The notes under the pieces: model-generated | Databases searched by the model: none | Seen by the model: the letters and a program-made list of their open reading frames with translations, nothing else | Told to the model about the DNA's origin: nothing | Shown here: positions 44,597 through 52,555 of the stretch, piece after piece | Numbering within the stretch: the first letter of the stretch is position 1 | Layout of the letters: the number at the start of each line of letters is the position of its first letter | DNA from: Deltaproteobacteria bacterium | GTDB taxonomy: Bacteria > Myxococcota_A > Polyangia > Polyangiales > Polyangiaceae | Assembly: GCA_003235365.1 (NCBI GenBank) | Contig: QJWJ01000030.1 | Location: 50,334 to 114,333 of the forward strand | Direction of reading: 5' to 3' | DNA: 64,000 bases | Program-made: the position numbers and the translations under genes

Positions 44597-45283
44597 ATTC
44601 GCACTGCACTCCTCATCGGCAACACCGACGGCATCGGCTTGGCGCTCAGCGAACTGCTGCTCGAAGAAGGCTGGCGGGTGGTTGGCATTTCACGGCGTTC
44701 GAGCACGCTGCAAGCGACCGATTACGAGCACCACGTCGCTGACGTGCGCTCGGGCGAGTTCCCCGCGGTGCTCGAGCAGGTGGTCGAGCGGCACGCCGTC
44801 GACGTTTGCGTCTATTGCGCCGGCACGGGTGAGTTTCTCGACAAGGGCGCGTTGCAGAAGCAGCGCACCGTGTTCGACGTGAACCTGCTGGGTGCGGTGT
44901 CGACGACCCAGATCGTGTTGCCCGCGATGGTGCGGGCGGGGGGCGGGCAGTTCATCGGACTTTCGAGCCAAGCGGACGGGCTCGCCAGTCCCGACGCGCC
45001 GAGCTACTCGGCGTCGAAAGCGGCGTTGTCGTCCTACCTCGAGGGATTGGCTCCGAGCTTCCGACGCGACGGCGTGTTCATCAGCAACCTGCGCTTCGGT
45101 TTCGTCGATACGAAGATGGCAAAGGCCGCGGCGCGCCCGTTCATGGTTTCGGCGCGCGTTGCCGCCGAGCAAGTGCGGCGCTGCATGCATCGAAGACCGG
45201 TGCGGATGACCTATCCCAAACGTCTGCTGCCGGTGTTGTGGTTGGTGGCTCTGTCTACGGCGGTCCGTCGCTGGGCTTCGTGA
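44597..45283 (+). CDS. Short-chain dehydrogenase/reductase (SDR), probably ATT start
   Basis: The Rossmann core starts (I/M)-R-T-A-L-L-I-G-N-T-D-G-I-G-L-A-L-S, giving the TGxxxGIG-like loop G-N-T-D-G-I-G. It is followed by V-Y-C-A-G (the NNAG position), S in G-L-S-S-Q, and the catalytic Y-S-A-S-K. A C-terminal Leu/Val-rich helix may contact the membrane. It is an NAD(P)-dependent oxidoreductase of unknown substrate. The only in-frame canonical-type codon is TTG 44639, which would delete the nucleotide loop. An in-frame TGA lies upstream at 44569-44571. The best start is therefore ATT 44597 (I-R at the M-R position), or a mutated/sequencing-error ATG. It is convergent with, and 9 bases from, the LplT-like transporter gene. 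Confidence 0.75.
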   Translation: MRTALLIGNTDGIGLALSELLLEEGWRVVGISRRSSTLQATDYEHHVADVRSGEFPAVLEQVVERHAVDVCVYCAGTGEFLDKGALQKQRTVFDVNLLGAVSTTQIVLPAMVRAGGGQFIGLSSQADGLASPDAPSYSASKAALSSYLEGLAPSFRRDGVFISNLRFGFVDTKMAKAAARPFMVSARVAAEQVRRCMHRRPVRMTYPKRLLPVLWLVALSTAVRRWAS

Positions 45284-45292
45284 GCCGCACCG

Positions 45293-46537
45293 TCATTGTA
45301 TGCGCATCGTCACGAGGCGTTTGCGGCTGAGAAACAGCGCCAGGACCATCAGCCCGCCACTGATGCTTTGGGCCAATGCGGGCGAGAGCTGCACGGCCGG
45401 CAGCATGAACACGTGGTAGAAGCCAGCCGACAAGAAGATCGCCACCCAGTTGACGAAGTTGGTCGCTCCGAACGTACGCCCGCGTGTGCCCTCTTCGGGC
45501 AGGAACTGAAGCAGCGACACGATGGGAACCGCCATGGCCGCGCCGCTCAGCCCAACCCAGATGGCGCAGGCGTGCATCAAGGGCAAGGCGCCATCAGCTC
45601 GTGACACGGCGGTGCCGACCGCGTTGAAGCCCAACTGCCCGACGAACATGATCCCGCCGGCGGCGGCTGCGAGCTTGCCGGCCGCGACACGCTTGGCCAG
45701 CCGGGGTGCCACCAGTGAGCCGATCCCGACGGCGGCTGAGAGACTCGCCAGTACGAAGGTGAGCTGTTTTTTCTCGCCCTCGCCGATGTTCAGGTAGCTC
45801 GGGGCGCCCAAGCCGATGATCGCCAACTGCACGACGGCGGCGTTGAAGTAGAACGCCGAGTTGAGCATCAGTAGCGACACCGCGCCGGGTTTGGCGCGCA
45901 GCTCGCGCAGCGTGGTCAGCAGGTCGCCGAAGGGGTTCTTGTTCACCGGGCGATCGGGACGCGTGGCGGGGAGCCGAGGGATGTTCGTCGCCGTCCACGT
46001 GCCGACGAGGGCCAGCGCGACGCAGACCAGCCCCAAGATCCACATCCGGTCACCGACGCTATCCAGGACGGGCCCGGCCACTGCCTGGCCGACCAAGACC
46101 GCCAGAAACGTGGTCATGCTCACCAGGCCATTGGCGCGGATCAGGTCTTTGGGTTCGACGAGTTCCGGAATCGACCCGTACTTCGGGGGACCGAAGAACG
46201 CAGATTGCGTACCCATGATGAACAACGTGGCGAGCAACAGGTTCCAGCTCTGCAATTGGAACGCGACCACCCCGAGCAGCATGATCGCAACTTCTGCCCA
46301 CTTCATCAGCAGCATCACCCGCTGTTTGCCGAAACGTTCGCTCAGCTCCCCGGCGATGCCGCTGAACAAGATGAACGGCAGCGAGAAGACCCCCATGGCG
46401 AGGCCTTGCAAGTCGCGTCCGGGAAACAACACGCTCGCGGCCAGCAACAGGACCAACGCCTTGAACAGGTTGTCGTTGAAGGCCCCGAGAAACTGCGTTC
46501 CGATGAAGGCACGGAAGCCGCGCGAGATGCCGAGCAT
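45293..46537 (-). CDS. MFS transporter, LplT-like (lysophospholipid transporter family)
   Basis: The 414-residue product has about twelve membrane helices and the LplT family opening F-I-G-T-Q-F-L-G-A-F-N-D-N-L-F-K. The loop E-R-F-G-K-Q-R-V is the MFS motif A position, and a second block Q-S-A-F-F-G-P-P-K-Y-G-S-I-P-E-L matches the same family. In E. coli LplT flips lysophosphatidylethanolamine inward for reacylation by Aas. No aas gene is adjacent here, though an acyltransferase gene is at 9.6 kb. It is an inner-membrane protein. It converges with the SDR gene, and nothing suggests the two are co-transcribed. Confidence 0.85.
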   Translation of the reverse strand: MLGISRGFRAFIGTQFLGAFNDNLFKALVLLLAASVLFPGRDLQGLAMGVFSLPFILFSGIAGELSERFGKQRVMLLMKWAEVAIMLLGVVAFQLQSWNLLLATLFIMGTQSAFFGPPKYGSIPELVEPKDLIRANGLVSMTTFLAVLVGQAVAGPVLDSVGDRMWILGLVCVALALVGTWTATNIPRLPATRPDRPVNKNPFGDLLTTLRELRAKPGAVSLLMLNSAFYFNAAVVQLAIIGLGAPSYLNIGEGEKKQLTFVLASLSAAVGIGSLVAPRLAKRVAAGKLAAAAGGIMFVGQLGFNAVGTAVSRADGALPLMHACAIWVGLSGAAMAVPIVSLLQFLPEEGTRGRTFGATNFVNWVAIFLSAGFYHVFMLPAVQLSPALAQSISGGLMVLALFLSRKRLVTMRIQ

Positions 46538-46610
46538 GGCGCGGTCATAGCAAACCCTGAGCGTCGGCAGCGAGTCGCCGTCGTCAATCGTCGTCTCGGG
46601 TTTGCGAGTC

Positions 46611-46644
46611 GCGAGCCCAGTCCGCTCAATCGGACCGGGCTCGC
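46611..46644 (-). terminator. Hairpin after the HhH protein gene
   Basis: GCGAGCCC-A-GTCCG (46611-46624) pairs with CGGAC-C-GGGCTCGC (46631-46644), a 13-bp stem with one mismatch and a 6-base loop, 13 bases beyond the minus-strand stop at 46658. No U-run follows. Confidence 0.45.
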
Positions 46645-46657
46645 CGGAGCGGGCTCG

Positions 46658-47368
46658 TCACTCGGTGCTGCGCTCGGGGGGCGCTACGGGTGGGGCAGGA
46701 TCCGCAGGTTCGGGAACGTCGAGGACCAGGTGGGGCAGCATGCGCTTGAGACTCTTGACGCCGATGCCACGAATGCGCAGCAGATCCGTCGTCTTCTTGA
46801 AGCGCTTGAGGCGGGTTCGAAGCTCGATGATCTTCTCAGCTCGCTTTTGGCCGACTCCAGGCAACCGCCGCAGTTCGGCGGCGGAAGCCGTGTTGAGGAT
46901 GACCTTGCCGTCGCTCGTGACGCCCGGCGGGGGCCCAGCAGGAGGCGAAGTCGACGATTGCGTCTCGAGGGTGGCGCCGGGCGAGGCTCCTGCACCGGGG
47001 AGCGGTGTGTCCGCGGTTACCGAAGGGTGGTGCCCTGTCGGCTCGGTCGCTGTGTCGACGGGCGTCGGTGATGGGCCTCGCCTGGCGTCGGGCACGGGCG
47101 CCAGCCACATTCCGTCGAGCAGGGTACCGGCCTGAGTCGAGGTCGAGACGTCTGTTCCGCTTTCGGCTTTGGTCAGCGTTGCTACCAGCCCGACGCAAGC
47201 CAAGCCGACCATACCAGCTCCTATACTCGCCGCTTTCATCAGCACGGGTCCCCACAATCGAGTCAGCGGTCGCGCGGACGCGCCCTCGACGCCCCCCGGA
47301 AGGTCCCGGGGAACGTCGCTGTCCGACCGCTTGCGCCGAGCCGAGGCTCGGTCATTCGAGTCGTTCAT
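46658..47368 (-). CDS. Helix-hairpin-helix (ComEA-like) membrane-anchored protein
   Basis: From ATG 47368 the protein is 236 residues. A short cytoplasmic N-terminus is followed by one membrane helix (G-A-G-M-V-G-L-A-C-V-G-L-V-A-T-L), a Thr/Ser/Pro-rich linker of about 90 residues, then ComEA-type HhH motifs: G-K-V-I-L-N-T-A-S-A-A-E-L-R-R-L-P-G-V-G and a second G-I-G-V-K-S-L-K-R-M. The layout matches ComEA DNA receptors that bind incoming DNA outside the inner membrane during transformation. No other competence gene lies here. It is preceded on the same strand, 16 bases away, by a small protein gene, so the two are probably co-transcribed. A hairpin follows the stop. Confidence 0.82.
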   Translation of the reverse strand: MNDSNDRASARRKRSDSDVPRDLPGGVEGASARPLTRLWGPVLMKAASIGAGMVGLACVGLVATLTKAESGTDVSTSTQAGTLLDGMWLAPVPDARRGPSPTPVDTATEPTGHHPSVTADTPLPGAGASPGATLETQSSTSPPAGPPPGVTSDGKVILNTASAAELRRLPGVGQKRAEKIIELRTRLKRFKKTTDLLRIRGIGVKSLKRMLPHLVLDVPEPADPAPPVAPPERSTE

Positions 47369-47384
47369 GATGGGCCGTCCCCGT

Positions 47385-47615
47385 TCAAGCGACGCGCGCG
47401 TCGAAGCCGTCGTTTGCGCCCGAGAAACGACCGGGCGAGGTTTCGTCACGCGGGACGTAGTCTCGGATCTGCACTTCGCCGTTGACCGGCAGCGATTCGA
47501 GTTTCACGTTGAGCGAACCGTCGGCGTTGACGAAGGCGATGCCGCAGCGATTCCAGAAGCTGCGGCCGTTGCGTTCACTGATCACGTACACGATTTTCAT
47601 TTTGTTGGCGTCCAT
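47385..47615 (-). CDS. Small conserved-looking protein with very strong ribosome-binding site
   Basis: The 76-residue product (M-K-I-V-Y-V-I-S-E-R-N-G-R-S-F-W-N-R-C-G-I-A-F-V) reads like one short alpha/beta domain with no signal or membrane helix. The N-terminal half is well structured (V-N-A-D-G-S-L-N-V-K-L), and the C-terminus is charged and Gly-rich. TAGGAGGT lies 9 bases ahead of ATG 47615, the strongest Shine-Dalgarno in the window, so high translation is expected. I do not assign a function. It stands 16 bases upstream of the ComEA-like gene. The last ~20 residues vary in composition and may be a linker. Confidence 0.7.
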   Translation of the reverse strand: MDANKMKIVYVISERNGRSFWNRCGIAFVNADGSLNVKLESLPVNGEVQIRDYVPRDETSPGRFSGANDGFDARVA

Positions 47616-47836
47616 GGTGTTTACCTCCTAACGAGACCGCCAATGCGCGGCGGCCACCACCCCCAAAGCGAATCTCGTGCCGAACCGCCCGAGGCGGCTT
47701 TTGCCGGTGTTTGATGCACGGTCGTGTGCGCTACGTCCGTGGCAACTGCCGGCCTGTTGGCGCCACCGGCCACCTGGGTGCGGGCGTGCGGGGGCCAGGC
47801 GGCGGTGGTGCACTCGGGGAAACGTCGTGCGAGCCT

Positions 47837-48094
47837 TCAGCCTGCGGCGTGGGCCATGCCCAACGCGACCGCGTACACCAGTAGGCTCACACCCCACACG
47901 ACGACGTTTCCGCGCAGTCCGGCCCGATACCCCCAATACGCTGCGAGCCAGGCCGTGGGGGGAAGCAACGTCCACACGACCCGCCACGACGGCTGAAGCG
48001 CGGTGACCAGCCGAAAGGCCAGCGCGCAATGGGCCGTGACGAACACCGCAAACGACACGATGAGCGTCGCCGACACGATGAGGTCCTGGGTCAT
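47837..48094 (-). CDS. Small membrane protein
   Basis: From ATG 48094 the product is 85 residues with three hydrophobic segments: L-I-V-S-A-T-L-I-V-S-F-A-V-F-V, V-V-W-T-L-L-P-P-T-A-W-L-A-A-Y-W-G-Y and V-V-V-W-G-V-S-L-L-V-Y-A-V-A-L. It is an integral inner-membrane protein without recognisable motifs. The open frame starts at ATG 48133, but the first 13 residues are charged and irregular. It is divergent from the S55-family gene at 48298. Confidence 0.6.
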   Translation of the reverse strand: MTQDLIVSATLIVSFAVFVTAHCALAFRLVTALQPSWRVVWTLLPPTAWLAAYWGYRAGLRGNVVVWGVSLLVYAVALGMAHAAG

Positions 48095-48297
48095 GCCGGC
48101 CACTATACCCACACTTCGGCCCGGCCGAGCCAAGTCCGGACCACTCGAGGCGCGTGCCTCGCTCGCGTTCCGCGGGTGACCAACAACCGGCAGAGCCGAC
48201 TACCGCAGTCGCCAGGCCGGGGGCTCATCGAGTTGTTGCGACGTTCGTGTTGCGATCGGACTAGGCGAAGCAGCGCCGGGTGTTAGACTGGGCCGTC

Positions 48298-50184
48298 GTG
48301 CAGTTGCGTCACCTGTTTCCCCTCGCCGTCGCCCTTGGTCTTTTTGCTGCGCTGCCGGGTCTTGGGGCCGCTTCGGATGGTAAGGCGAACCGCCCCGACG
48401 TTTTGGGCGTGGAAAAGATCAAGCCGGGCATGAAGGGCTACGGCCTGACGGTGTTCGAGGGGACGAAACCGACGAAATTCGACGTCGAGGTCATCGACGT
48501 GCTCCGCAACTTTCGACCGCGGCAAGACCTCATCCTGGTCAAGACCGCGCACCCCCGGCTCGAAGTCGCCAAGGTCGTCGCGGGCATGAGTGGCAGCCCC
48601 ATCTTTCTCGATGGCAAGATGGTCGGCGCCTACGCCTATGGTTGGTCTTTCGGTGCCGAACCGGTTGCCGGCGTGACTCCCATCCGCAGCATGCTCGACG
48701 ATCTCGAACGGCCCTTGCCACGCATGCTCAACGGATGGTCCGTCTTCGGCGGCAAAGCCGTCGCATCGACGTCCGGCGCGGTGAGGGCGTACCGCGAAGG
48801 CGCAGGTCGCAATCGTTTTGCCGGCGCGCCCTTGAAGTACGATCTGCACGCCCACAGGGATCAGATCGAACGCCAGTCGGGTCACGGAGCGCAGAGCGCC
48901 AACTCCGCACAGCTGCCAGTCAAACCGGTGAGCACCCCGTTGTTGATCGGCGGGATGAGCAACGAGGCGCTGTCCTTTGCGCAGGATATGCTGTCCCCGC
49001 TCGGCCTCGAGCCGATGCAGGCCGGTGGCGGTGGTGGGACCGAAGCCGGAGCGCCCGAACGCTACGAGGACGGCGGCGCCGTCGGTGTTCAGCTCGTTCG
49101 CGGTGACGTCAGTGCCATGGGCCTCGGTACCGTGACCCGCGTCGAGGGCGACCTGGTTTCCGGTTTCGGCCACCCGATGATGAATGCGGGGGAGACGGCT
49201 CTCCCGACGGCAATCGGTCGCGTCCTCTGGTTCTTGGCGAGCCAGTCACGGTCGTTCAAGATCGGCATGCCGGTTCGTGAGGTGGGTGCTCTGGTCAACG
49301 ACCGTCAGGCGTCCATCGTCGTCTCGCACAAAGCCGTTGCGCCGACTGTCCCCGTCAAAGTGCGCATCAAGGGTGCTCGCTCGGCTCCGTTCACCGACTG
49401 GTCGTTCGAGGTCGCCCACGAGAAGTTCATGGCGCCCACGTTCGTCGCGCTGGCCGTGGGCAGCGCGCTGTCGGCCACCGCGAGTGAACGCCAGGACGTC
49501 ACTTGGTCGATCAAGAGCAAGATCCGCTTCAAAGACTACGGCGAGATTCAGGTGGAGGATTTCGGAGTCGCCGTCGGCGGCACTCCGGAGGTTCAAGATC
49601 TGAGCCGGTCGAACCTGACGTCTGCCGTCGGTGCCGTGCTGAACAATCCCTGGGAGCCTGCGTTCGTCGAGAGCATCGACGTGCAGGTCGAGCTGAGTTA
49701 CTCGCGCGACATCTATCGCCTGCGCGGGGTGGAACTGCTCGACACCGAGGTCGAGCCGGGGCAACCCGCGCGTCTTCGCATGACGTTCGTGCCGTACTCG
49801 GGTCCGCCGGTCCATCGCACCATCAAGCTGCCCTTGGACAAGCACTTGGCGGGGGAAAAGCTCTCCGTCGACGTGCGCCCGGGCTATCTGGTCGAGAAGC
49901 AGAAGGCGCCGCCGGAGAACCTGGCCGACCTGATCGCCGCGTTGTCGGACCCGATCTACCCGGCCCGCTCCCTCGTGCTGTCCTTCGCGACGGGAACGGG
50001 CGTGGCTCACAAGGGGCACGTGGCCAACAATCTGCCAGCGGGTGTCGTCGATCTCGTACGACCCCATTCGACGACGGTAGCTCCCGAAGAATTCAAGGCG
50101 CAGATGCGCCACGTGGTGCCGATGCCGGCCTTCGTGCTGGGAACCGATAGCGTGACGGTGCAGGTGAAGTCAGCTGGCCCCTGA
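48298..50184 (+). CDS. SpoIVB-like (peptidase family S55) exported protein
   Basis: From GTG 48298 the protein is 628 residues. A signal peptide (A-V-A-L-G-L-F-A-A-L-P-G-L-G-A-A) precedes an S55-type region: G-M-K-G-Y-G-L-T-V-F near residue 44, V-A-K-V-V-A-G-M-S-G-S-P-I-F with the Ser motif at 96-101, and later V-S-G-F-G-H-P-M-M-N near 285, the GxGH-type motif. The C-terminal half is beta-rich with no clear family. In SpoIVB the His motif comes first and the Ser motif later; here the order is reversed, as in a recognised branch found outside the sporulators. Processing of envelope proteins is a plausible role. GTG 48298 removes six residues of poor signal character from the longer frame. Confidence 0.75.
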   Translation: MQLRHLFPLAVALGLFAALPGLGAASDGKANRPDVLGVEKIKPGMKGYGLTVFEGTKPTKFDVEVIDVLRNFRPRQDLILVKTAHPRLEVAKVVAGMSGSPIFLDGKMVGAYAYGWSFGAEPVAGVTPIRSMLDDLERPLPRMLNGWSVFGGKAVASTSGAVRAYREGAGRNRFAGAPLKYDLHAHRDQIERQSGHGAQSANSAQLPVKPVSTPLLIGGMSNEALSFAQDMLSPLGLEPMQAGGGGGTEAGAPERYEDGGAVGVQLVRGDVSAMGLGTVTRVEGDLVSGFGHPMMNAGETALPTAIGRVLWFLASQSRSFKIGMPVREVGALVNDRQASIVVSHKAVAPTVPVKVRIKGARSAPFTDWSFEVAHEKFMAPTFVALAVGSALSATASERQDVTWSIKSKIRFKDYGEIQVEDFGVAVGGTPEVQDLSRSNLTSAVGAVLNNPWEPAFVESIDVQVELSYSRDIYRLRGVELLDTEVEPGQPARLRMTFVPYSGPPVHRTIKLPLDKHLAGEKLSVDVRPGYLVEKQKAPPENLADLIAALSDPIYPARSLVLSFATGTGVAHKGHVANNLPAGVVDLVRPHSTTVAPEEFKAQMRHVVPMPAFVLGTDSVTVQVKSAGP

Positions 50185-50228
50185 AGGGTGGCTTTGCTTC
50201 CAACGACGAGAGTGACGACGGACGGACG

Positions 50229-52280
50229 ATGAATCGATTCATACTGGGTACACTGATTGGCTCCATCTTGGCATCCGGCTGGTTGCTCGCTGCAGACGGG
50301 CGTGCCGTCGGGACCCGCAAGGTCGCGCTGCGCAGTGGCGACGACTTTTCTTCCGGTGAGCTGCAGGGAGTGGCGGTCGATTCCGTCGGGCGCGTCCGGG
50401 CCGGGTTCAACCTCGGTAGCGTGCCAGTGGCCGACGCGACCACCGTGTGGGCCGCGCTTCGAACCAAGCGCGGGGCAGTCCTGCTCGCGACGGGCAACGA
50501 GGGCAAGCTGCTCGAGTACTCGGGCGGCGCCGTCAAGGAGGTTGCCAGTGGTGACGCCTTGGCGCTCACCTCACTGGTGGAGGCCTGGGACGACACGATC
50601 ATCGTCGGTGCTTTGCCGGGGGCCAAGCTGTTCACCTACAAGGGTGGCAAACTCAGCGAGTGGCTGAGCTTGCCCGATACCGAGCACATCTTCCAACTAG
50701 CCTACGACCCCAAGGACAAGGCGCTGTACGCGGCGACTGGACCGCAGGGCAAGTTGTACCGAATCACTCGCGACAAGAAGGCGCAGGTGTACTTCGACGC
50801 TGAAGAAGAGCACCTGACGAGCGTCGCCGTGGGCAACGGCATGGTCTACGCGGGTGGTGGTGACAAGGCCAAGCTGTACCAGCTCAGTGCGCCAGGGCGC
50901 GCCTCCGTGCTGTACGACTTCGGGCGAACCGAGGTGCGAGCCATCGTCGTGGGGAAGAACGGCGACGTGTTTGCCATCGCCAACGAATTGAAGGGCAAGC
51001 GCTCGCTGCCTTCCAAAGGTAAGACCGACAGCGCATCCAAGGCGTCGACGACCTCGTCGAGCTCTTCGTCGAAGGGCAAGGGCACTCTTTATCGTTTCGA
51101 CAAACGTGGCGCGCCTGAACAACTGTTGGACGACAAGAGCGAGCATTTCACCAGCCTGACGCTGGACGCAGAAGGCGTGCCTTACGTCGGTACGGGTGCG
51201 GAGGGCAAGCTGTACACCGTCGACGACCAGCGCAATTCCGTGCTGCTCGCCGACACCGACGAACGGCAGATTACGGCGTTGGACTTCGCCGGTAAGGAGC
51301 GCCTGGTGCTTTCCAGCGATCCGCTGGTCGTGCGTCCTGTTCGCAGCGTCGGTGGCGCAGACTCGACATGGACGAGCGAAGTCGTCGATGCTGGTTTGCG
51401 CGCCCACTTCGGACGCCTGGATTGGGTCGCCGAAGGTGAGTTGGAAGTCATGACACGTTCGGGCAATTCCGAGGAGCCCGACGATACGTGGAGTCCTTGG
51501 AGCGCGCCCTTGAAAGCCGCTGGCGACGTGTCGAGTCCGCCGGCGCGGTTCTTTCAGGTGCGGGCGCGGTTCGGTCGAGATCCGCGGGCGGTCCTGAGCG
51601 AGATCGGCGTGTCGTTCGTCACCGACAACTTGCGCGCGATCGTCACGTCGATCGACTTCGACAACGCCGCGACCAAGGCGACGTCGAGTCCCGGGGACAA
51701 GCTGGCCTCGTCTGGCGGACCCATATCCGGCAGGCCGCAGCAGAACATCGACATTCGTTGGAACGTCGACAATCCCGACAAGGATGACCTGCGTTACTGG
51801 CTCGAATATCGACAGGAAGGGACCAAGGACTGGTTCTCAATTCTGCAGCCGGGCGAGAAGCTCACCAAGTCGAACTACTCCTGGGACACCTCGGATCTGC
51901 CGGAAGGCCAGTATCGGGTGCGAGTCGTCGCGAGCGACTCACCGGCGAATCCCCCCGATCAGGCGCTGAAGCACCAGCTCGAGTCTCACGTCGTGGTCGT
52001 CGACAACACGCCTCCGGTTTTGGAGAACTTGCGTGTCGAAGGGCGAACGCTGCGCGGCGTCGCCAAAGATGGTGTGGGCCCGATCGCACGCATCGAGGTG
52101 GCGATCGCCGGCACCGACGATTGGTATCCCATCGCTCCTGCAGACGGGGTCTTCGACGAGACGACCGAGGACTTCCGCGTGGACTTGAGCAGTGTGGTTC
52201 CGCCGGGCGCGGCGTTGCTCGCCGTCAGAGCGTTCGACCAAGAGAAGAACCAGGTCGTCGGTAGCGTGCTGACGAAGTGA
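50229..52280 (+). CDS. Secreted beta-propeller protein with C-terminal Ig/FnIII-like domain
   Basis: The 683-residue product has a signal peptide (G-S-I-L-A-S-G-W-L-L-A-A-D-G). Residues 40-360 read as a propeller: repeated G-x-L-Y-x-I/V and V-Y-x-G units such as A-T-G-P-Q-G-K-L-Y-R-I-T, G-N-E-G-K-L-L-E-Y and G-T-G-A-E-G-K-L-Y-T-V-D. A Ser/Lys linker lies near 265-280. From about 500 onward, Ig/FnIII-like strands occur (W-R-V/W-N-V-D-N-P-D, Y-R-V-R-V-V-A-S-D-S-P). It is probably a surface or periplasmic binding protein. The gene follows the S55-family gene by 44 bases with the same orientation, so the two could be one operon. A strong hairpin terminator follows the stop. Confidence 0.75.
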   Translation: MNRFILGTLIGSILASGWLLAADGRAVGTRKVALRSGDDFSSGELQGVAVDSVGRVRAGFNLGSVPVADATTVWAALRTKRGAVLLATGNEGKLLEYSGGAVKEVASGDALALTSLVEAWDDTIIVGALPGAKLFTYKGGKLSEWLSLPDTEHIFQLAYDPKDKALYAATGPQGKLYRITRDKKAQVYFDAEEEHLTSVAVGNGMVYAGGGDKAKLYQLSAPGRASVLYDFGRTEVRAIVVGKNGDVFAIANELKGKRSLPSKGKTDSASKASTTSSSSSSKGKGTLYRFDKRGAPEQLLDDKSEHFTSLTLDAEGVPYVGTGAEGKLYTVDDQRNSVLLADTDERQITALDFAGKERLVLSSDPLVVRPVRSVGGADSTWTSEVVDAGLRAHFGRLDWVAEGELEVMTRSGNSEEPDDTWSPWSAPLKAAGDVSSPPARFFQVRARFGRDPRAVLSEIGVSFVTDNLRAIVTSIDFDNAATKATSSPGDKLASSGGPISGRPQQNIDIRWNVDNPDKDDLRYWLEYRQEGTKDWFSILQPGEKLTKSNYSWDTSDLPEGQYRVRVVASDSPANPPDQALKHQLESHVVVVDNTPPVLENLRVEGRTLRGVAKDGVGPIARIEVAIAGTDDWYPIAPADGVFDETTEDFRVDLSSVVPPGAALLAVRAFDQEKNQVVGSVLTK

Positions 52281-52318
52281 CCCCCCGGCGACGACCTGCA
52301 TTCCGATGAGCCTTGGGT

Positions 52319-52344
52319 CTCCGGCCGGTGAAGTCCGGCCGGAG
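52319..52344 (+). terminator. Strong hairpin after the propeller protein gene
   Basis: CTCCGGCCGG (52319-52328) and CCGGCCGGAG (52335-52344) form a perfect 10-bp GC stem with a TGAAGT loop, 38 bases beyond the stop at 52280. There is no U-run immediately after. Confidence 0.5.
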
Positions 52345-52555
52345 TGGACGGGGCGTGAAGTTTTTCGCGGTTCGCTACCCTTTTGTTGATCGGGCGCGTG
52401 CGATTGTCGGCAGTCGTTGCGGCTGTTCCGGGTACCAGGTGCTAGATTGCACTCTTGGGTCGGTTCCAACGCCGCCCCGAACCTTACTTACCTCCTACCC
52501 GCGGGGTGGAAGGAACGGCCACAGGTCGCCCCTCCTTCTCTTGCTTCAGGTCTCG

